Origin: Methylomagnum ishizawai
GTDB taxonomy: Bacteria > Pseudomonadota > Gammaproteobacteria > Methylococcales > Methylococcaceae
Assembly (NCBI RefSeq): GCF_900155475.1
Contig: NZ_FXAM01000001.1
Coordinates: 1,599,501 to 1,663,500, forward strand
Direction of reading: 5' to 3'
DNA: 64,000 nt
The notes below the pieces were generated by a model. The model was given only the letters and a program-made list of their open reading frames with translations, was not told the origin of the DNA and ran no database searches. Below, in pieces: positions 1-10,449 of this stretch. Each line of letters opens with the position of its first letter. The first letter of the stretch is position 1. The translations under genes were made by a program, and so were the position numbers.

Positions 1-623
1 ATCGCCCGTGCGCTGGCGAGGGCGTCCTCGGCGATATCGACGCCGTGGAAACTGCGCACGATCCCTTTGTTCAACCACTCCCGTTCCAGCCGCCCAGCCC
101 CGCAGCCCAAGGACAGCGCGTGGTCGAAGGTCAAGCCTTGGCTTTGGACCCAGGGCATGAAGTTGACCGAATGCCGACTCAGGCCGAGATGGAAGCCCGC
201 CCTTCTTTCCTCGTCCAAGACGCTTAGGGACTCCTGTTGCTGCTGTTGCTTGTTGGGTAATACCTTACCCCAATGGGCCGCTTCTTTTTCGGCCATCTGG
301 TCATAGATGACACGGTCGCTTTTAGCGGTATTGGCAATGGCGATGGCTTCTTCCTGGGAGGGTAGGAGGGGGGTTTCCTTGAAGGGTTGGGCCAGTATTT
401 TCCTTAGTATTGCTAAAACATCACCATTGACCTGTGGGTCGTCCGCGTAGGCGGGTATTCCAGACTCGGTATCGGGGTCGGCGAGTTCGCGGGGGGCGAT
501 GCCGCCCAGGTCCGCGGCTTTGAAGGCGGAGATACGGTTATGCTCGTATAAGAAAAAAGCCAAGGTGCGCCTGATCCCGGCGGTCGGGTCTTCGCCATCC
601 AATAAGGGTTGCGTACTGGACAT
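1..623 (-). CDS. SAM-dependent methyltransferase, N-terminal part (runs off the left edge)
   Basis: The frame is open from an ATG at 623 to the window edge, about 207 codons, with no stop. The visible C-terminal part carries a class I methyltransferase motif I (ALSLGCGAGRLE) followed about 20 residues later by an acidic post-I strand (FHGVDIAEDA), which is how this fold binds S-adenosylmethionine. The first about 115 residues look like an accessory helical region, with a Gln-rich stretch (KQQQQQESL) just before the catalytic domain. Similar N-terminal extensions occur on methyltransferases of surface-glycan clusters, but the substrate cannot be told here. The rest of the gene lies outside the window. 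Confidence 0.75.
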   Translation of the reverse strand, partial: MSSTQPLLDGEDPTAGIRRTLAFFLYEHNRISAFKAADLGGIAPRELADPDTESGIPAYADDPQVNGDVLAILRKILAQPFKETPLLPSQEEAIAIANTAKSDRVIYDQMAEKEAAHWGKVLPNKQQQQQESLSVLDEERRAGFHLGLSRHSVNFMPWVQSQGLTFDHALSLGCGAGRLEREWLNKGIVRSFHGVDIAEDALASARA

Positions 624-754
624 GGAGTCAAATCCTCGATGGGTTTCGATTGATAGGAAAGCCATTGCCCTAATCTGGGTTTTGGGTGGCTTTAGCGTAG
701 CACAGCATTGTCTATTGGTTTTTCTCGTAAACTCATCGGCGCTAGGATTTTGGT

Positions 755-1576
755 TTATAGGAAACCGCTTGCCTTTACGGCCTGGTCCAAAGCCAGCAAT
801 ACTTCCAACAAACCCCGCATCTTATCCAAGGGCCAGGCGTTCGGCCCATCGCTCAAAGCCTTATCCGGGTCCGGGTGGGTTTCCATGAACAGGCCCGCGA
901 CCCCCACCGCCACGGCGGCTTTCGCCAGGGCCGGCACGAACTCGCGCTGCCCGCCGGAACACGAACCCTGCCCGCCCGGCAATTGCACCGAATGGGTGGC
1001 GTCGAACACCACGGGACAGCCGGTGTCGCGCATCACCACCACCGAGCGCATGTCCGACACCAGGTTGTTATAGCCGAAGGATACCCCCCGTTCGCAGACC
1101 ATGATTTGCTCGTTGCCGGTGGCTTTGGCCTTGTCGGCGACGTTTTTCATGTCCCAGGGCGCAAGGAATTGGCCCTTCTTGATGTTGACCGGCTTTCCAA
1201 GGCCCGCGACCGCCTGGATGAAATTGGTCTGGCGGCAGAGGAAGGCCGGGGTTTGCAACACATCGACCACGCTGGCGACTTCGGCCAGGGGTGTATCTTC
1301 GTGGACATCGGTCAGTACCGGCACGCCGATGGTTTGCTGGACCTGTTCCAGGATACGCAAGCCCGCTTCCATCCCCAAGCCGCGGAAACTCTGGTGGGAG
1401 GAGCGGTTGGCCTTGTCGAAGGAGGATTTGTAGATGAAGGGGATGCCGAGGGCTTGGGTGAGTTCTTTGAGGGTGCCGGCGGTGTCGAGGGCGAGTTGTT
1501 CGCTCTCGATCACGCAGGGACCGGCGATCAGGAAAAAAGGAAGGTGGAGGTCGGTGTCGAAGCCGCAAAGTCGCAT
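755..1576 (-). CDS. kdsA: 3-deoxy-8-phosphooctulonate synthase
   Basis: KdsA condenses arabinose 5-phosphate with phosphoenolpyruvate to give Kdo-8-phosphate, the first step towards the Kdo sugar of lipopolysaccharide, in the cytoplasm. The 273-residue protein has the expected opening [14 protein letters not shown] and the later stretches [12 protein letters not shown] and [12 protein letters not shown], typical of the family. The start is the ATG at 1576: a possible longer start at 1606 would be a TTG without a good ribosome site, while a CAGGA lies upstream of 1576. It follows pyrG by 60 bases on the same strand, the usual gammaproteobacterial order. Enolase, often next in line, is not present downstream. 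Confidence 0.97.
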   Translation of the reverse strand: MRLCGFDTDLHLPFFLIAGPCVIESEQLALDTAGTLKELTQALGIPFIYKSSFDKANRSSHQSFRGLGMEAGLRILEQVQQTIGVPVLTDVHEDTPLAEVASVVDVLQTPAFLCRQTNFIQAVAGLGKPVNIKKGQFLAPWDMKNVADKAKATGNEQIMVCERGVSFGYNNLVSDMRSVVVMRDTGCPVVFDATHSVQLPGGQGSCSGGQREFVPALAKAAVAVGVAGLFMETHPDPDKALSDGPNAWPLDKMRGLLEVLLALDQAVKASGFL

Positions 1577-1636
1577 GGAGGGTCCTGGCCTAAGCCCCCT
1601 CCGCAAGGGAGGGAGAAGTGGAAGCGCGGAACCGCA

Positions 1637-3355
<1,719 letters not shown>

Positions 3356-3464
3356 TTACCCGACACGGGGCGTTGCGTCATCGCCAGCCTTGGTTTCAAA
3401 TCGGCGGAAAGCCGGTTTACCATAGCGGGATCAAGTAATAATCCAGGTTTTCAGGAGGAACTAG

Positions 3465-3797
3465 ATGGGCGGGACAAGGCGATTCAGGATGTTGGCGGGC
3501 GTGGCGTTGCTAGGCATTGTGGCGGGTTGTGCCTGGGTTGATCTCAAGCCGCAGGGCGAGAAGGTCCGGGTGTTGTCGAAGTCGGAAGTAGGCCGTTGCA
3601 AACTGTTGGGCCAGGTCACGGCCAATACCACGGCGACCCTCGGTTTCATCGCCCGCGGCAAATCGGTGGTCCAGGAAGAAGTGTATCGGCTGGCCCGCAA
3701 CAACGCGGGCGGCATGGGCGGCGATACCATCGTCACCAAGGGGCCGCTGTTGGAAGGGGAGCAGTCGTTCGAGGTCTATCGCTGCATCAATCCGTAG
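3465..3797 (+). CDS. DUF4156 family lipoprotein
   Basis: A 110-residue protein starting just after a strong ribosome site (AGGAGG near 3452). The N-terminus is a lipoprotein signal ending in the lipobox VAGC (Cys about residue 22). The rest matches the DUF4156 pattern: KVRVL followed by a conserved CKLLGQV, then a Gly-rich GGDTIV region and a terminal Cys. Members are small envelope lipoproteins of unknown function. Its last 11 bases overlap the end of the convergent tilS gene. Confidence 0.8.
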   Translation: MGGTRRFRMLAGVALLGIVAGCAWVDLKPQGEKVRVLSKSEVGRCKLLGQVTANTTATLGFIARGKSVVQEEVYRLARNNAGGMGGDTIVTKGPLLEGEQSFEVYRCINP

Positions 3798-5157
3798 CGG
3801 GGTTTTCCGATAGGGCGCGGAGAGGCGGGGGTGGAAACCATTCGATCATGATATTGCGCCCCGCCGGGTCGCCCGCGAATGCCTGGCAAATCCACCTTCC
3901 CCCCACCGCCACCAGCCGTCCATCCACATAGACCAAGGGCGTCCGCTCCCGCACCCAGGGCGGAATCCCGGCTTCCTGGAACAGCTTTTTCAAGTCCCGC
4001 GAGCCTGTCCGGCCCAGGGGGCGGCAGGTTTCGCCGCCTTGGCGGTAGCGCACGGTAATGGCTGCCGTCCGCCACAATCCAGGCGCGATGCCGGGGCCAT
4101 CGATGGGCCGGGCGATGAGTTCGCCGTTGCCATCGGGCAGGAGCAGGGGCGCGAGGCCGTCCCAGGCGATGATGGTGCCGCTATCGAATGGCCCGGCGGG
4201 TGGCAGCAAATACAACTCGTTCCGATAGCGGCGGATTTCCCCCTCCCGCCAGCGCACCGCGGGACTCCGCTCGGGATGGGCGTTGAGGGCGCAATCCAAC
4301 ACCTGTTCCAACACGCGGGCCGAGGGCGTTCGGAAACCTTTGGCCCCGATCCATTCCCGCAGCACCAAACGCCGATCCGCCGCCGCATAAGCCAACAGGC
4401 GGTCCACGCACAGCGTCCCCCGCTCCGGGTTCAGCGCCGCATGGCAGAGGTCGCGGGCCAGCGCCGCCAGGGTGGCCTGGGCCTCGGCGCAATGCCGGGC
4501 GGAGCGGCTGAGGGTGGCGCCGACGGCGGGCCAGCGCTCGGCCAGCACCGGCAGGATGCGGTGGCGGATGAAATTGCGGTCGTAGCCCAAATCCCGGTTG
4601 CTGGGGTCTTCGAGCCAATCCAGTTCGAGCTTTTCGGCGTAATCCCGCAGTTCGGCGCGGCCATGGTCCAGCAAGGGCCGCGTGAGGAAACCGGGGCCGA
4701 ACGCCGCCCGCTCCGGCATCGCCGCCAAACCCGGCAATCCCGCGCCGCGCAGCAATTGCAGTAGCAAGGTCTCGGCCTGGTCGTCCCGATGTTGGGCGGT
4801 GAGCAAGGTATCGCCCGTCGCCATCAATGTGGCCAGGGTTTGGTAACGGGCGGCGCGGGCGGCTTCCTCGGGGCTTTGGCCGGGACGGGGCCGGGCATCG
4901 ACCCGCAGCAAACGGAACGCCACGCCCTCGGCCTCGCAGGTGGTCCGGCACTGTTCGGCCCAGTGTTCGGCGGCGGCTTGCAAGCCATGATGCACGTGGA
5001 CGGCGGTGCAGCGGAAATCCTGGGAAACGCGGGCCAGTTCGGCGCACAGGCGCAGCAGTACCCGCGAGTCGAGTCCGCCGCTATAGGCGATCCAATAATG
5101 GGGGGAGGGCGGATGGCGGGCGAGGCTGGCCCGTAAAGTGTCGGCGGAGAGGTTCAT
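3787..5157 (-). CDS. tilS: tRNA(Ile)-lysidine synthase
   Basis: TilS attaches lysine to C34 of the CAU anticodon of a minor isoleucine tRNA, so that it reads AUA. The N-type PP-loop is visible as YSGGLDS at residues 25-31, and the LTAQHRDDQAETLLLQLLRG stretch is the standard follow-up motif. The C-terminal part (TCRPLGRTGSRDLKKLFQEA) is the tRNA-binding TilS C domain. The start chosen is the ATG at 5157 (MNLSAD), giving 456 residues. A longer frame to 5253 would add 32 residues that look like untranslated leader. It lies 67 bases after accA on the same strand, a common pairing. Confidence 0.95.
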   Translation of the reverse strand: MNLSADTLRASLARHPPSPHYWIAYSGGLDSRVLLRLCAELARVSQDFRCTAVHVHHGLQAAAEHWAEQCRTTCEAEGVAFRLLRVDARPRPGQSPEEAARAARYQTLATLMATGDTLLTAQHRDDQAETLLLQLLRGAGLPGLAAMPERAAFGPGFLTRPLLDHGRAELRDYAEKLELDWLEDPSNRDLGYDRNFIRHRILPVLAERWPAVGATLSRSARHCAEAQATLAALARDLCHAALNPERGTLCVDRLLAYAAADRRLVLREWIGAKGFRTPSARVLEQVLDCALNAHPERSPAVRWREGEIRRYRNELYLLPPAGPFDSGTIIAWDGLAPLLLPDGNGELIARPIDGPGIAPGLWRTAAITVRYRQGGETCRPLGRTGSRDLKKLFQEAGIPPWVRERTPLVYVDGRLVAVGGRWICQAFAGDPAGRNIMIEWFPPPPLRALSENPATD

Positions 5158-5224
5158 GGAAGCGGGGTGTTCCGTGGCCCGGATGGAACACAGTGGAATC
5201 CGGGCTACGGGGTTGGGAAGCGGG

Positions 5225-6190
5225 TCAGGCGTTGGCTTCTTCGTAGACGCCATAGCTCATCAGGCGGGCATAGCGCCGTTCCAGCAATCCCTCCATGGGG
5301 GTGCGGAGCAGTTCCTCCAGGTGGCGCTTGATCGCCGCCTTCAGGTTGTTGGCGGCTTGCTGGCGGTCGCGGTGGGCGCCGCCCAGGGGTTCGGGCACGA
5401 TCTCGTCGATCAGCTTGAGTTCCCGCAAACGGTCGGAGGTGATGCCCATGGCCTCGGCGGCGAGTTCGGCCTTGTCGGCGCTTTTCCACAGGATCGAGGC
5501 GCAACCTTCCGGCGAGATCACCGAATAAGTGCTGTATTGCAGCATCAAGAGCCGGTCGCCCACGCCGATGGCCAGCGCCCCGCCCGAACCGCCCTCGCCG
5601 ACCACGGTGCAAAGGATCGGGGTACGCAGGGTCGCCATCTCGAACAGGTTGCGGGCGATGGCCTCGCTCTGGCCGCGTTCTTCCGCGCCGATGCCGGGAT
5701 AGGCGCCGGGCGTGTCGATGAAGCAAAGAATGGGCAGGTGGAAACGCTCGGCCAAGCGCATCAGGCGCAGCGCCTTGCGGTAGCCTTCCGGGCGCGGCAT
5801 TCCGAAGTTGCGGTGGATTTTCTCCTTGGTGTCGCGGCCCTTCTGATGGCCGATCACCATGACCGGCAGGCCGTCGAGTTTGGTCAGACCGCCGACGATG
5901 GCCGGATCGTCGGCGTAGGCGCGGTCGCCGTGCAACTCATGGAAATCCCCGAAGATCAATTCCAGGTAATCCAGGGTATAGAGCCGTTGCGGATGGCGGG
6001 AGATTTGCGAAATCTGCCAGGCGGTCAGCGAGGAAAACACCGATTCGGTGAGCTTGCGGCTTTTGTCTTCGAGGCGGGCGATTTCTTCGCTGATGTTGAT
6101 TTCGTTGTCGAAGCCGACCCGTTTGAGTTCGCCGATCTTGGCTTCGAGTTCGGCGATGGGTTGTTCGAAATCGAGGAATTTCAGGTCCAT
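5225..6190 (-). CDS. accA: Acetyl-CoA carboxylase carboxyltransferase subunit alpha
   Basis: AccA and AccD form the carboxyltransferase that moves CO2 from biotin to acetyl-CoA, making malonyl-CoA for fatty acid synthesis. The 321-residue protein has normal length. The coiled N-terminus ([17 protein letters not shown]), the [16 protein letters not shown] motif and the crotonase-type oxyanion region around [15 protein letters not shown] are all present. It sits between a dienelactone-hydrolase gene 33 bases upstream and tilS downstream, probably one transcript. Confidence 0.98.
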   Translation of the reverse strand: MDLKFLDFEQPIAELEAKIGELKRVGFDNEINISEEIARLEDKSRKLTESVFSSLTAWQISQISRHPQRLYTLDYLELIFGDFHELHGDRAYADDPAIVGGLTKLDGLPVMVIGHQKGRDTKEKIHRNFGMPRPEGYRKALRLMRLAERFHLPILCFIDTPGAYPGIGAEERGQSEAIARNLFEMATLRTPILCTVVGEGGSGGALAIGVGDRLLMLQYSTYSVISPEGCASILWKSADKAELAAEAMGITSDRLRELKLIDEIVPEPLGGAHRDRQQAANNLKAAIKRHLEELLRTPMEGLLERRYARLMSYGVYEEANA

Positions 6191-6223
6191 GTTTTAGTTG
6201 TCTCGGCGCGGACGGAAAAACGG

Positions 6224-6943
6224 CTATTTTAACACCTCGGCTAGGAAATCTTTGAGGCTTTCCCAGGAACGGCGGTCGGCGGTTTCCTGGTAGACCGTGC
6301 CGAAGCCAGGGTCGTTGGCCCTGGGGTTGGTGAAGGCGTGGACGGTGTGGCCATAGGCGTGGATTTGCCAGTCGGCCCCGGCCTGGGTGAGTTCATGGCC
6401 CAGGGCCACCATTTGTTCTGGCTTGACCATGGGGTCGTCGAAGCCGTGCAGGGCCAGCACCTTGGCTTTGATCTTATTGTTGCCGGTATTGCCGGGCGGG
6501 ATGAACAGGCCATGGAAGCTGACCACGCCGCGTAGGTCGGCCCCGGTCCGCGCCAAGTCCAGCACGCACAGCCCGCCGAAGCAAAAGCCCATGGCGGCGA
6601 TGCGCCGCGCATCGACTTCCGGTTGCAGGCGTAGGGTATCGAGGGCGGCGGTGATCCGGCTTTGCAAGAGGACGCGGTCTTGCACGAAGGGTTGCATGAG
6701 TTGGGCGTTTTCTTCCGGCCCCGAGCCCAGGACGCCCTTGCCGTACATGTCGAGCGCGAAGGCGGCGTAGCCGAGTTCGGCCAGTTTGCGGGCCTTGTCG
6801 CAGACGAACTCTTCGCGGCCTGCCCAGGCATGGGCGATCAGCACGGCGGGCAGGGGTTGGGCGCGGCGGTTGTCGTAGGCGAAAAAGCCTTCGAGCGCGG
6901 TGTCGGCGTGGGTGTAATCGACGGTACGGGTTTGGATCGCCAT
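6224..6943 (-). CDS. Dienelactone hydrolase family protein
   Basis: A 239-residue alpha/beta hydrolase. The nucleophile elbow reads GFCFGG, with Cys in place of Ser as in true dienelactone hydrolases. The acid is probably the Asp in LHGFDDPMV and the base the His in GHTVHAFTNP, so the Cys-Asp-His triad is complete. Family members open lactone or ester rings, but many genomic copies are of unknown substrate. It lies 33 bases upstream of accA and may be co-transcribed with it. The function in this host is not clear from context. Confidence 0.88.
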   Translation of the reverse strand: MAIQTRTVDYTHADTALEGFFAYDNRRAQPLPAVLIAHAWAGREEFVCDKARKLAELGYAAFALDMYGKGVLGSGPEENAQLMQPFVQDRVLLQSRITAALDTLRLQPEVDARRIAAMGFCFGGLCVLDLARTGADLRGVVSFHGLFIPPGNTGNNKIKAKVLALHGFDDPMVKPEQMVALGHELTQAGADWQIHAYGHTVHAFTNPRANDPGFGTVYQETADRRSWESLKDFLAEVLK

Positions 6944-7443
6944 GAAGCTTATCTCCGGTCGGGAAATGGGTGGGGAGGCCAGCGGCGGCGATACCCTAGC
7001 AGAAGCCGGGCCGGGAATGCCATGGTTGCGGGCGGGCGCTGACCACGCTCCGGGCTTGGGTCGCGATGCTGGTCATCGGTGGCCGACCAAAACGGGAGCG
7101 AGCCGTATGGGGTTTTGGGGATGCTTGAAACATCGGCCCGGTGGGCGGAGAGGATGCTTGGATGACTGCGAAGGCTGGTGGCGGAATTTTCGCTTAGGGG
7201 AACCTAAGCAAAAAAGCGACGGCTTACTCCTGGAACAAAAGTATTAAGAAGAAGCCGTCGGTAAAGTGGACTTTGCCGAAAGTTCTCTCGGGTTCCGTGT
7301 ACGAGTAATTAAACCATCGACATGAACCGGGATTGCCACATCCAACAAAGTCTGCTGAGGTTTTTTTTACTGGGATGCCCCGCTTGCGCCGCTAGGATAT
7401 TTCCGGGCTGGGCAGGCGGGGCATAGGTGCTTTTACCTTGTTA
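6944..7443. other. 500-base intergenic stretch
   Basis: No convincing gene. Frames here lack coding character. An inverted repeat is visible: CGACGGCTT near 7216 and AAGCCGTCG near 7251, about 26 bases apart, without a T-run, so it is not a standard terminator. The stretch separates the minus-strand hydrolase from the small membrane-protein gene. Confidence 0.4.
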
Positions 7444-7626
7444 TTATTTGGAGTGCTGGCGTTCGATCTGCTTTTCCACCTCAGCCTTGGATTCGGCCTG
7501 GGCTTGTTGATTCTTGACGCCGGCTTCCAGATCATCACGCGCACCGCGCATGGCGAACACGACAACGACCGCTAAAAGGATAACGCCGCCGATGTACAAC
7601 CAAAAATTGTCTTTCTCTTGTTCCAT
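7444..7626 (-). CDS. Small single-span membrane protein, unknown
   Basis: A 60-residue protein preceded by an excellent ribosome site (GAGGAGG, seven bases before the ATG at 7626). The N-terminus MEQEKDNFW leads straight into one hydrophobic span (LYIGGVILLAVVVVFAM). A charged, Gln/Lys/Glu-rich tail that could form a short helix or coiled coil follows. I do not recognise the family. The good ribosome site and clear topology argue that it is real. Confidence 0.6.
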   Translation of the reverse strand: MEQEKDNFWLYIGGVILLAVVVVFAMRGARDDLEAGVKNQQAQAESKAEVEKQIERQHSK

Positions 7627-7991
7627 ATTTACCTCCTCAGTCTTTCGTCTTTCGTTGATATTGAAAAATCACGCCCTTCTGGTTGGGGCGGGAATAAAAT
7701 ATCGGAGATCAGAGGCTGTTTGGTTACAAAACCGTGTAAATTTCATTTCAAATGAATACGTAATAAATGAAGTTATCATAAAAATTTCATGATTTGATCG
7801 ATATGCTTGATGGCGATGTATTCATGAAACGGCGGGCCGCTCCCGGTCGGGACGACGATATACCATGCGGCCTGGGTGGGACGGGGCGGATTCGGCTGGA
7901 ACGCCGAGGAACGGCGGGTCCGGCCTTCAAAACTGGCGGGAGCCTTGGAACGGTTCTGGGGGGCGGCTTCTAGCGATCCGAAGAGGGCCGG
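7627..7991. other. 365-base intergenic stretch, AT-rich part
   Basis: Holds the leader of the small membrane gene (ribosome site 7631-7640). A visibly AT-rich block at about 7720-7800 probably contains its promoter, but no hexamer pair is clear enough to place. No gene is seen in the remainder. Confidence 0.35.
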
Positions 7992-8267
7992 TCAATCGGT
8001 TTCCTCTTGCTGGCGGATCAGCGAGCCTTCCAAGGTATACAGGGATTCATATTCCCTGCCGTTTTCTTTGAATTCTATGACGTAGGCCGGACTGCCTTCG
8101 AAGCGCTGGGCCTCGTACTCCACGTCCCGAGCGTTCGGGTGTGCTTGCTCGAAGGAATCGAGTACGGCTTTCGGCACTTGATCTTTGCCGATATCGTTGG
8201 CGTTGGCGGCCGCCGGACCGAATACCGCCAAATATGTTGCAAATCCAACGAGCATGTTGGTCTTCAT
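7992..8267 (-). CDS. Periplasmic PepSY-like small protein
   Basis: A 91-residue protein starting at the ATG at 8267, chosen because GGAGGG lies about seven bases upstream. A codon four residues earlier would put the ribosome site inside the gene. The first about 23 residues are a signal peptide ending in an Ala-rich site. The mature part has the PepSY/BLIP-like pattern: a helix (VPKAVLDSFEQAHPNA) then strands (VEYEAQRF, YVIEFKENGREYESLYTLEG). Such proteins are thought to act as periplasmic inhibitors or binding modules. No partner is visible here. Confidence 0.7.
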   Translation of the reverse strand: MKTNMLVGFATYLAVFGPAAANANDIGKDQVPKAVLDSFEQAHPNARDVEYEAQRFEGSPAYVIEFKENGREYESLYTLEGSLIRQQEETD

Positions 8268-8482
8268 GAATCCCTCCATTCGGGCATCGAACGGCTACGC
8301 CGCAAAACGCGGATCATTGGCGAGAAGCGCCGTGCAGTCAATCCTGGGTTTGTGTCGAGAGGAACGGGGGGGCAAACTTCAGTTTGCACGCGGGGGTGGC
8401 CTGCGAACAAACCGAAGTTCATGCTCCGGGGCGATGCGGGGGGGTATTTATGACATATTCCTGGGCCGATGGAGGGTATCCG

Positions 8483-9388
8483 TCACGGCACCAATGAGGG
8501 CTTGAACGCCAACACCTGGGCTTGCATGCGCTTGACTTGGCCGATGCTGAAACCGGTCATACAGGCATCGGCGCTGTAATCCATGTAGTTGGTCACCGGG
8601 TCTTTGCCTAGCTTGTTCGCGCAGGTATCCCTTTTGACGGGGCAATCGAAATTCGGGCTGCGCTCGATGGCGGTGTCGCCCACCAGATCATTATCCACGG
8701 CGCAACTGGTCTGGCCATCGTCGAAAGTATGATAGAGGCCCAGATAATGCCCGATTTCATGGGTGGCGGTATCGCCTTCCCCATAAGGAGACGGACCCCC
8801 TGGAAGCGACCGATAATTTAGCACAACCCCGTGCATGGCGCTCGATTCCGCATACATATCGGGAAAGGTCGCGAAGCCGAGCAAACCAGAGCCGCTGTTG
8901 CAGGTATAGGCGTTCAAGGTATGGCTGGGATCGACCGCTAATTGTTTTTTATAAACGGGTTCCAACGCCTCGCTATCCAGGCATTGATCGAACCAATCGG
9001 CGCTTTCCGTCCTATCGGTACCGGCCAGGGAAAACTGGAATCCACTGCCTTGATAGGCGTTATTCAAAACCGTGATTTGCTTGGCGATAACCGTGTTCGA
9101 AATATTACCTTTGGGTTGGCCGGACACGACCTTATAGATAACATGGAACCAAACCGGGATGGTGACGGGCTGATTGGGCGGCGGGAAGGTTTTGGCGGCC
9201 TGCCTGCTGGCGGCGTTGAAAACGGTTTCGCTTTGCAGTTTTTCGGACATATTCCGCACCGGGGTCCTGCACTTCATCTGGGGTATTTCTTCCGCTGTGG
9301 CATACGATGCCATACCGGTCGCACCAAGGAGCGTGGCGAGGCAATAGCCACCGAGCAAGTTGATCCTGGATTGGGTTTTATCGTGCAT
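8483..9388 (-). CDS. Secreted zinc metalloprotease, pappalysin/cytophagalysin (M43) type
   Basis: A 301-residue protein with an N-terminal signal peptide of about 32 residues. The catalytic motif HEIGHYLGLYH (HExxHxxGxxH, about residues 208-218) binds zinc, and the later YMDYSADACM supplies the Met-turn expected of metzincins. Paired cysteines (C near the zinc site, CPVKRDTC, DACM) suggest disulfides in an exported enzyme. AGGAG precedes the ATG at 9388. It is monocistronic, with intergenic space on both sides. The substrate cannot be inferred. Confidence 0.88.
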   Translation of the reverse strand: MHDKTQSRINLLGGYCLATLLGATGMASYATAEEIPQMKCRTPVRNMSEKLQSETVFNAASRQAAKTFPPPNQPVTIPVWFHVIYKVVSGQPKGNISNTVIAKQITVLNNAYQGSGFQFSLAGTDRTESADWFDQCLDSEALEPVYKKQLAVDPSHTLNAYTCNSGSGLLGFATFPDMYAESSAMHGVVLNYRSLPGGPSPYGEGDTATHEIGHYLGLYHTFDDGQTSCAVDNDLVGDTAIERSPNFDCPVKRDTCANKLGKDPVTNYMDYSADACMTGFSIGQVKRMQAQVLAFKPSLVP

Positions 9389-9850
9389 ATGGATGATCTC
9401 CTAGCCTAGGTATATGGGCATCAACGGCTGTTTCAGCGCCAGTGGAGTCGGCGGGCGGGCCGGAATGACACGGAGATCATGCACCTGTGGGACGAGCGAG
9501 GTCTACCGCAGTTTCACTACCCAGGCTGGCCTGGGGCACAATGGCTGGATGTCTTTTGACATGGACAGCATGGCGTGCGACGGAATCCGGCGCGGTGGGT
9601 GGGAACCCCAAAGCCTTCGGATTCCGCCGTGCCGCATCTTTTGCCGCCATTCGATACGGGCGGCTAGCTATTGGGAAAAGCGGATGGCTGGGCATAGGCT
9701 CCCAAACGCTGTTTGGGAGGCCGTCCTTCCAAACTCCGCTTGGCGTGGGACGGAAAGCAGGGTTATTCCCAAGCCGGGCTTAGGAATCAGCATCCATGCT
9801 TCATGTTGAAAACGCGCTAGGCGTGGAGGAAAGCGGAAAAGCTTGTGTAA
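9389..9850. other. Intergenic stretch with palindromic repeats
   Basis: No gene is supported. It contains several inverted repeats: CTCCCAAAC/GTTTGGGAG around 9699-9719, CCGTCC/GGACGG around 9721-9753, and TTCCCAAGCC/GGGCTTAGGAA at about 9766-9787 followed by CATCCATGC. The last of these recurs almost identically at about 14071, so it is probably a dispersed intergenic element. Confidence 0.5.
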
Positions 9851-10261
9851 TCAGGCCGAAATAATGGCCGCGACCACGATCCCGGCGATGAGGTTCCCGA
9901 AGATATCCACGAAAAGCTCCCGCGTGAAAAAGGCCGCCGGACTCATTTTGCCGATTTTCTGGCTTTTGCTCTTTTCGGGGAGTTTAATTTTGCCTTCGGC
10001 GATTTCGCGGATCGAATCCTCGACCAGGGCGAGGACGCCGGCTTCGGTATGGTGGGCCGGATGGTATTTGATCAACAGGGTGCCGGTGATGATATTCGGT
10101 TCGGCATGGTATATGCCTTTGGCTTCAGGCCGCTTGAGCAGCCGGAGTTTCAGTAGATCGGCGATGGCGGCTTGGTTTTTGATGCAGGGCGCGCGCAGGC
10201 GTATTCTATTGGGGACTTTGTTGTGGGCGATGGCTATTGAGGTTGGCATATCACCGTGCAT
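9851..10261 (-). CDS. HMA2-like (heavy-metal-associated domain 2) membrane protein
   Basis: A 136-residue protein. The first about 80 residues (NKVPNRIRLRAPCIKNQ onward) look like the ferredoxin-fold HMA2 domain found in front of cation P-type ATPases. The CxxC metal motif of ordinary HMA domains is absent. The C-terminus is a hydrophobic span (FVDIFGNLIAGIVVAAIISA). The start could also be the second ATG at 10249 (MPTSIAIAH). Stand-alone proteins of this type often sit near P-type ATPases, but none is visible here. Confidence 0.6.
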   Translation of the reverse strand: MHGDMPTSIAIAHNKVPNRIRLRAPCIKNQAAIADLLKLRLLKRPEAKGIYHAEPNIITGTLLIKYHPAHHTEAGVLALVEDSIREIAEGKIKLPEKSKSQKIGKMSPAAFFTRELFVDIFGNLIAGIVVAAIISA

Positions 10262-10449
10262 AAGGGTTTACCGTGGATAGATAATACGGGTGGGGTGGAA
10301 AGTATCTGGTCATGGCTTAGAAGGGTAGCCATGAGAATGGCGCGGTTTCCAATTATAACAAAATGCCGGGGCTGGCGCGGAGGGTGGGGTGTCATGATAA
10401 TGTCATGCTGGGATGTTAAATAGGGGGTTAATCCTTTTGTCGTTGTGCG

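Noticed and set aside
9414-9809. 131-codon frame between the protease and HMA2-like genes
   Set aside because: It covers palindromic repeats, has no good ribosome site and shows no family pattern.
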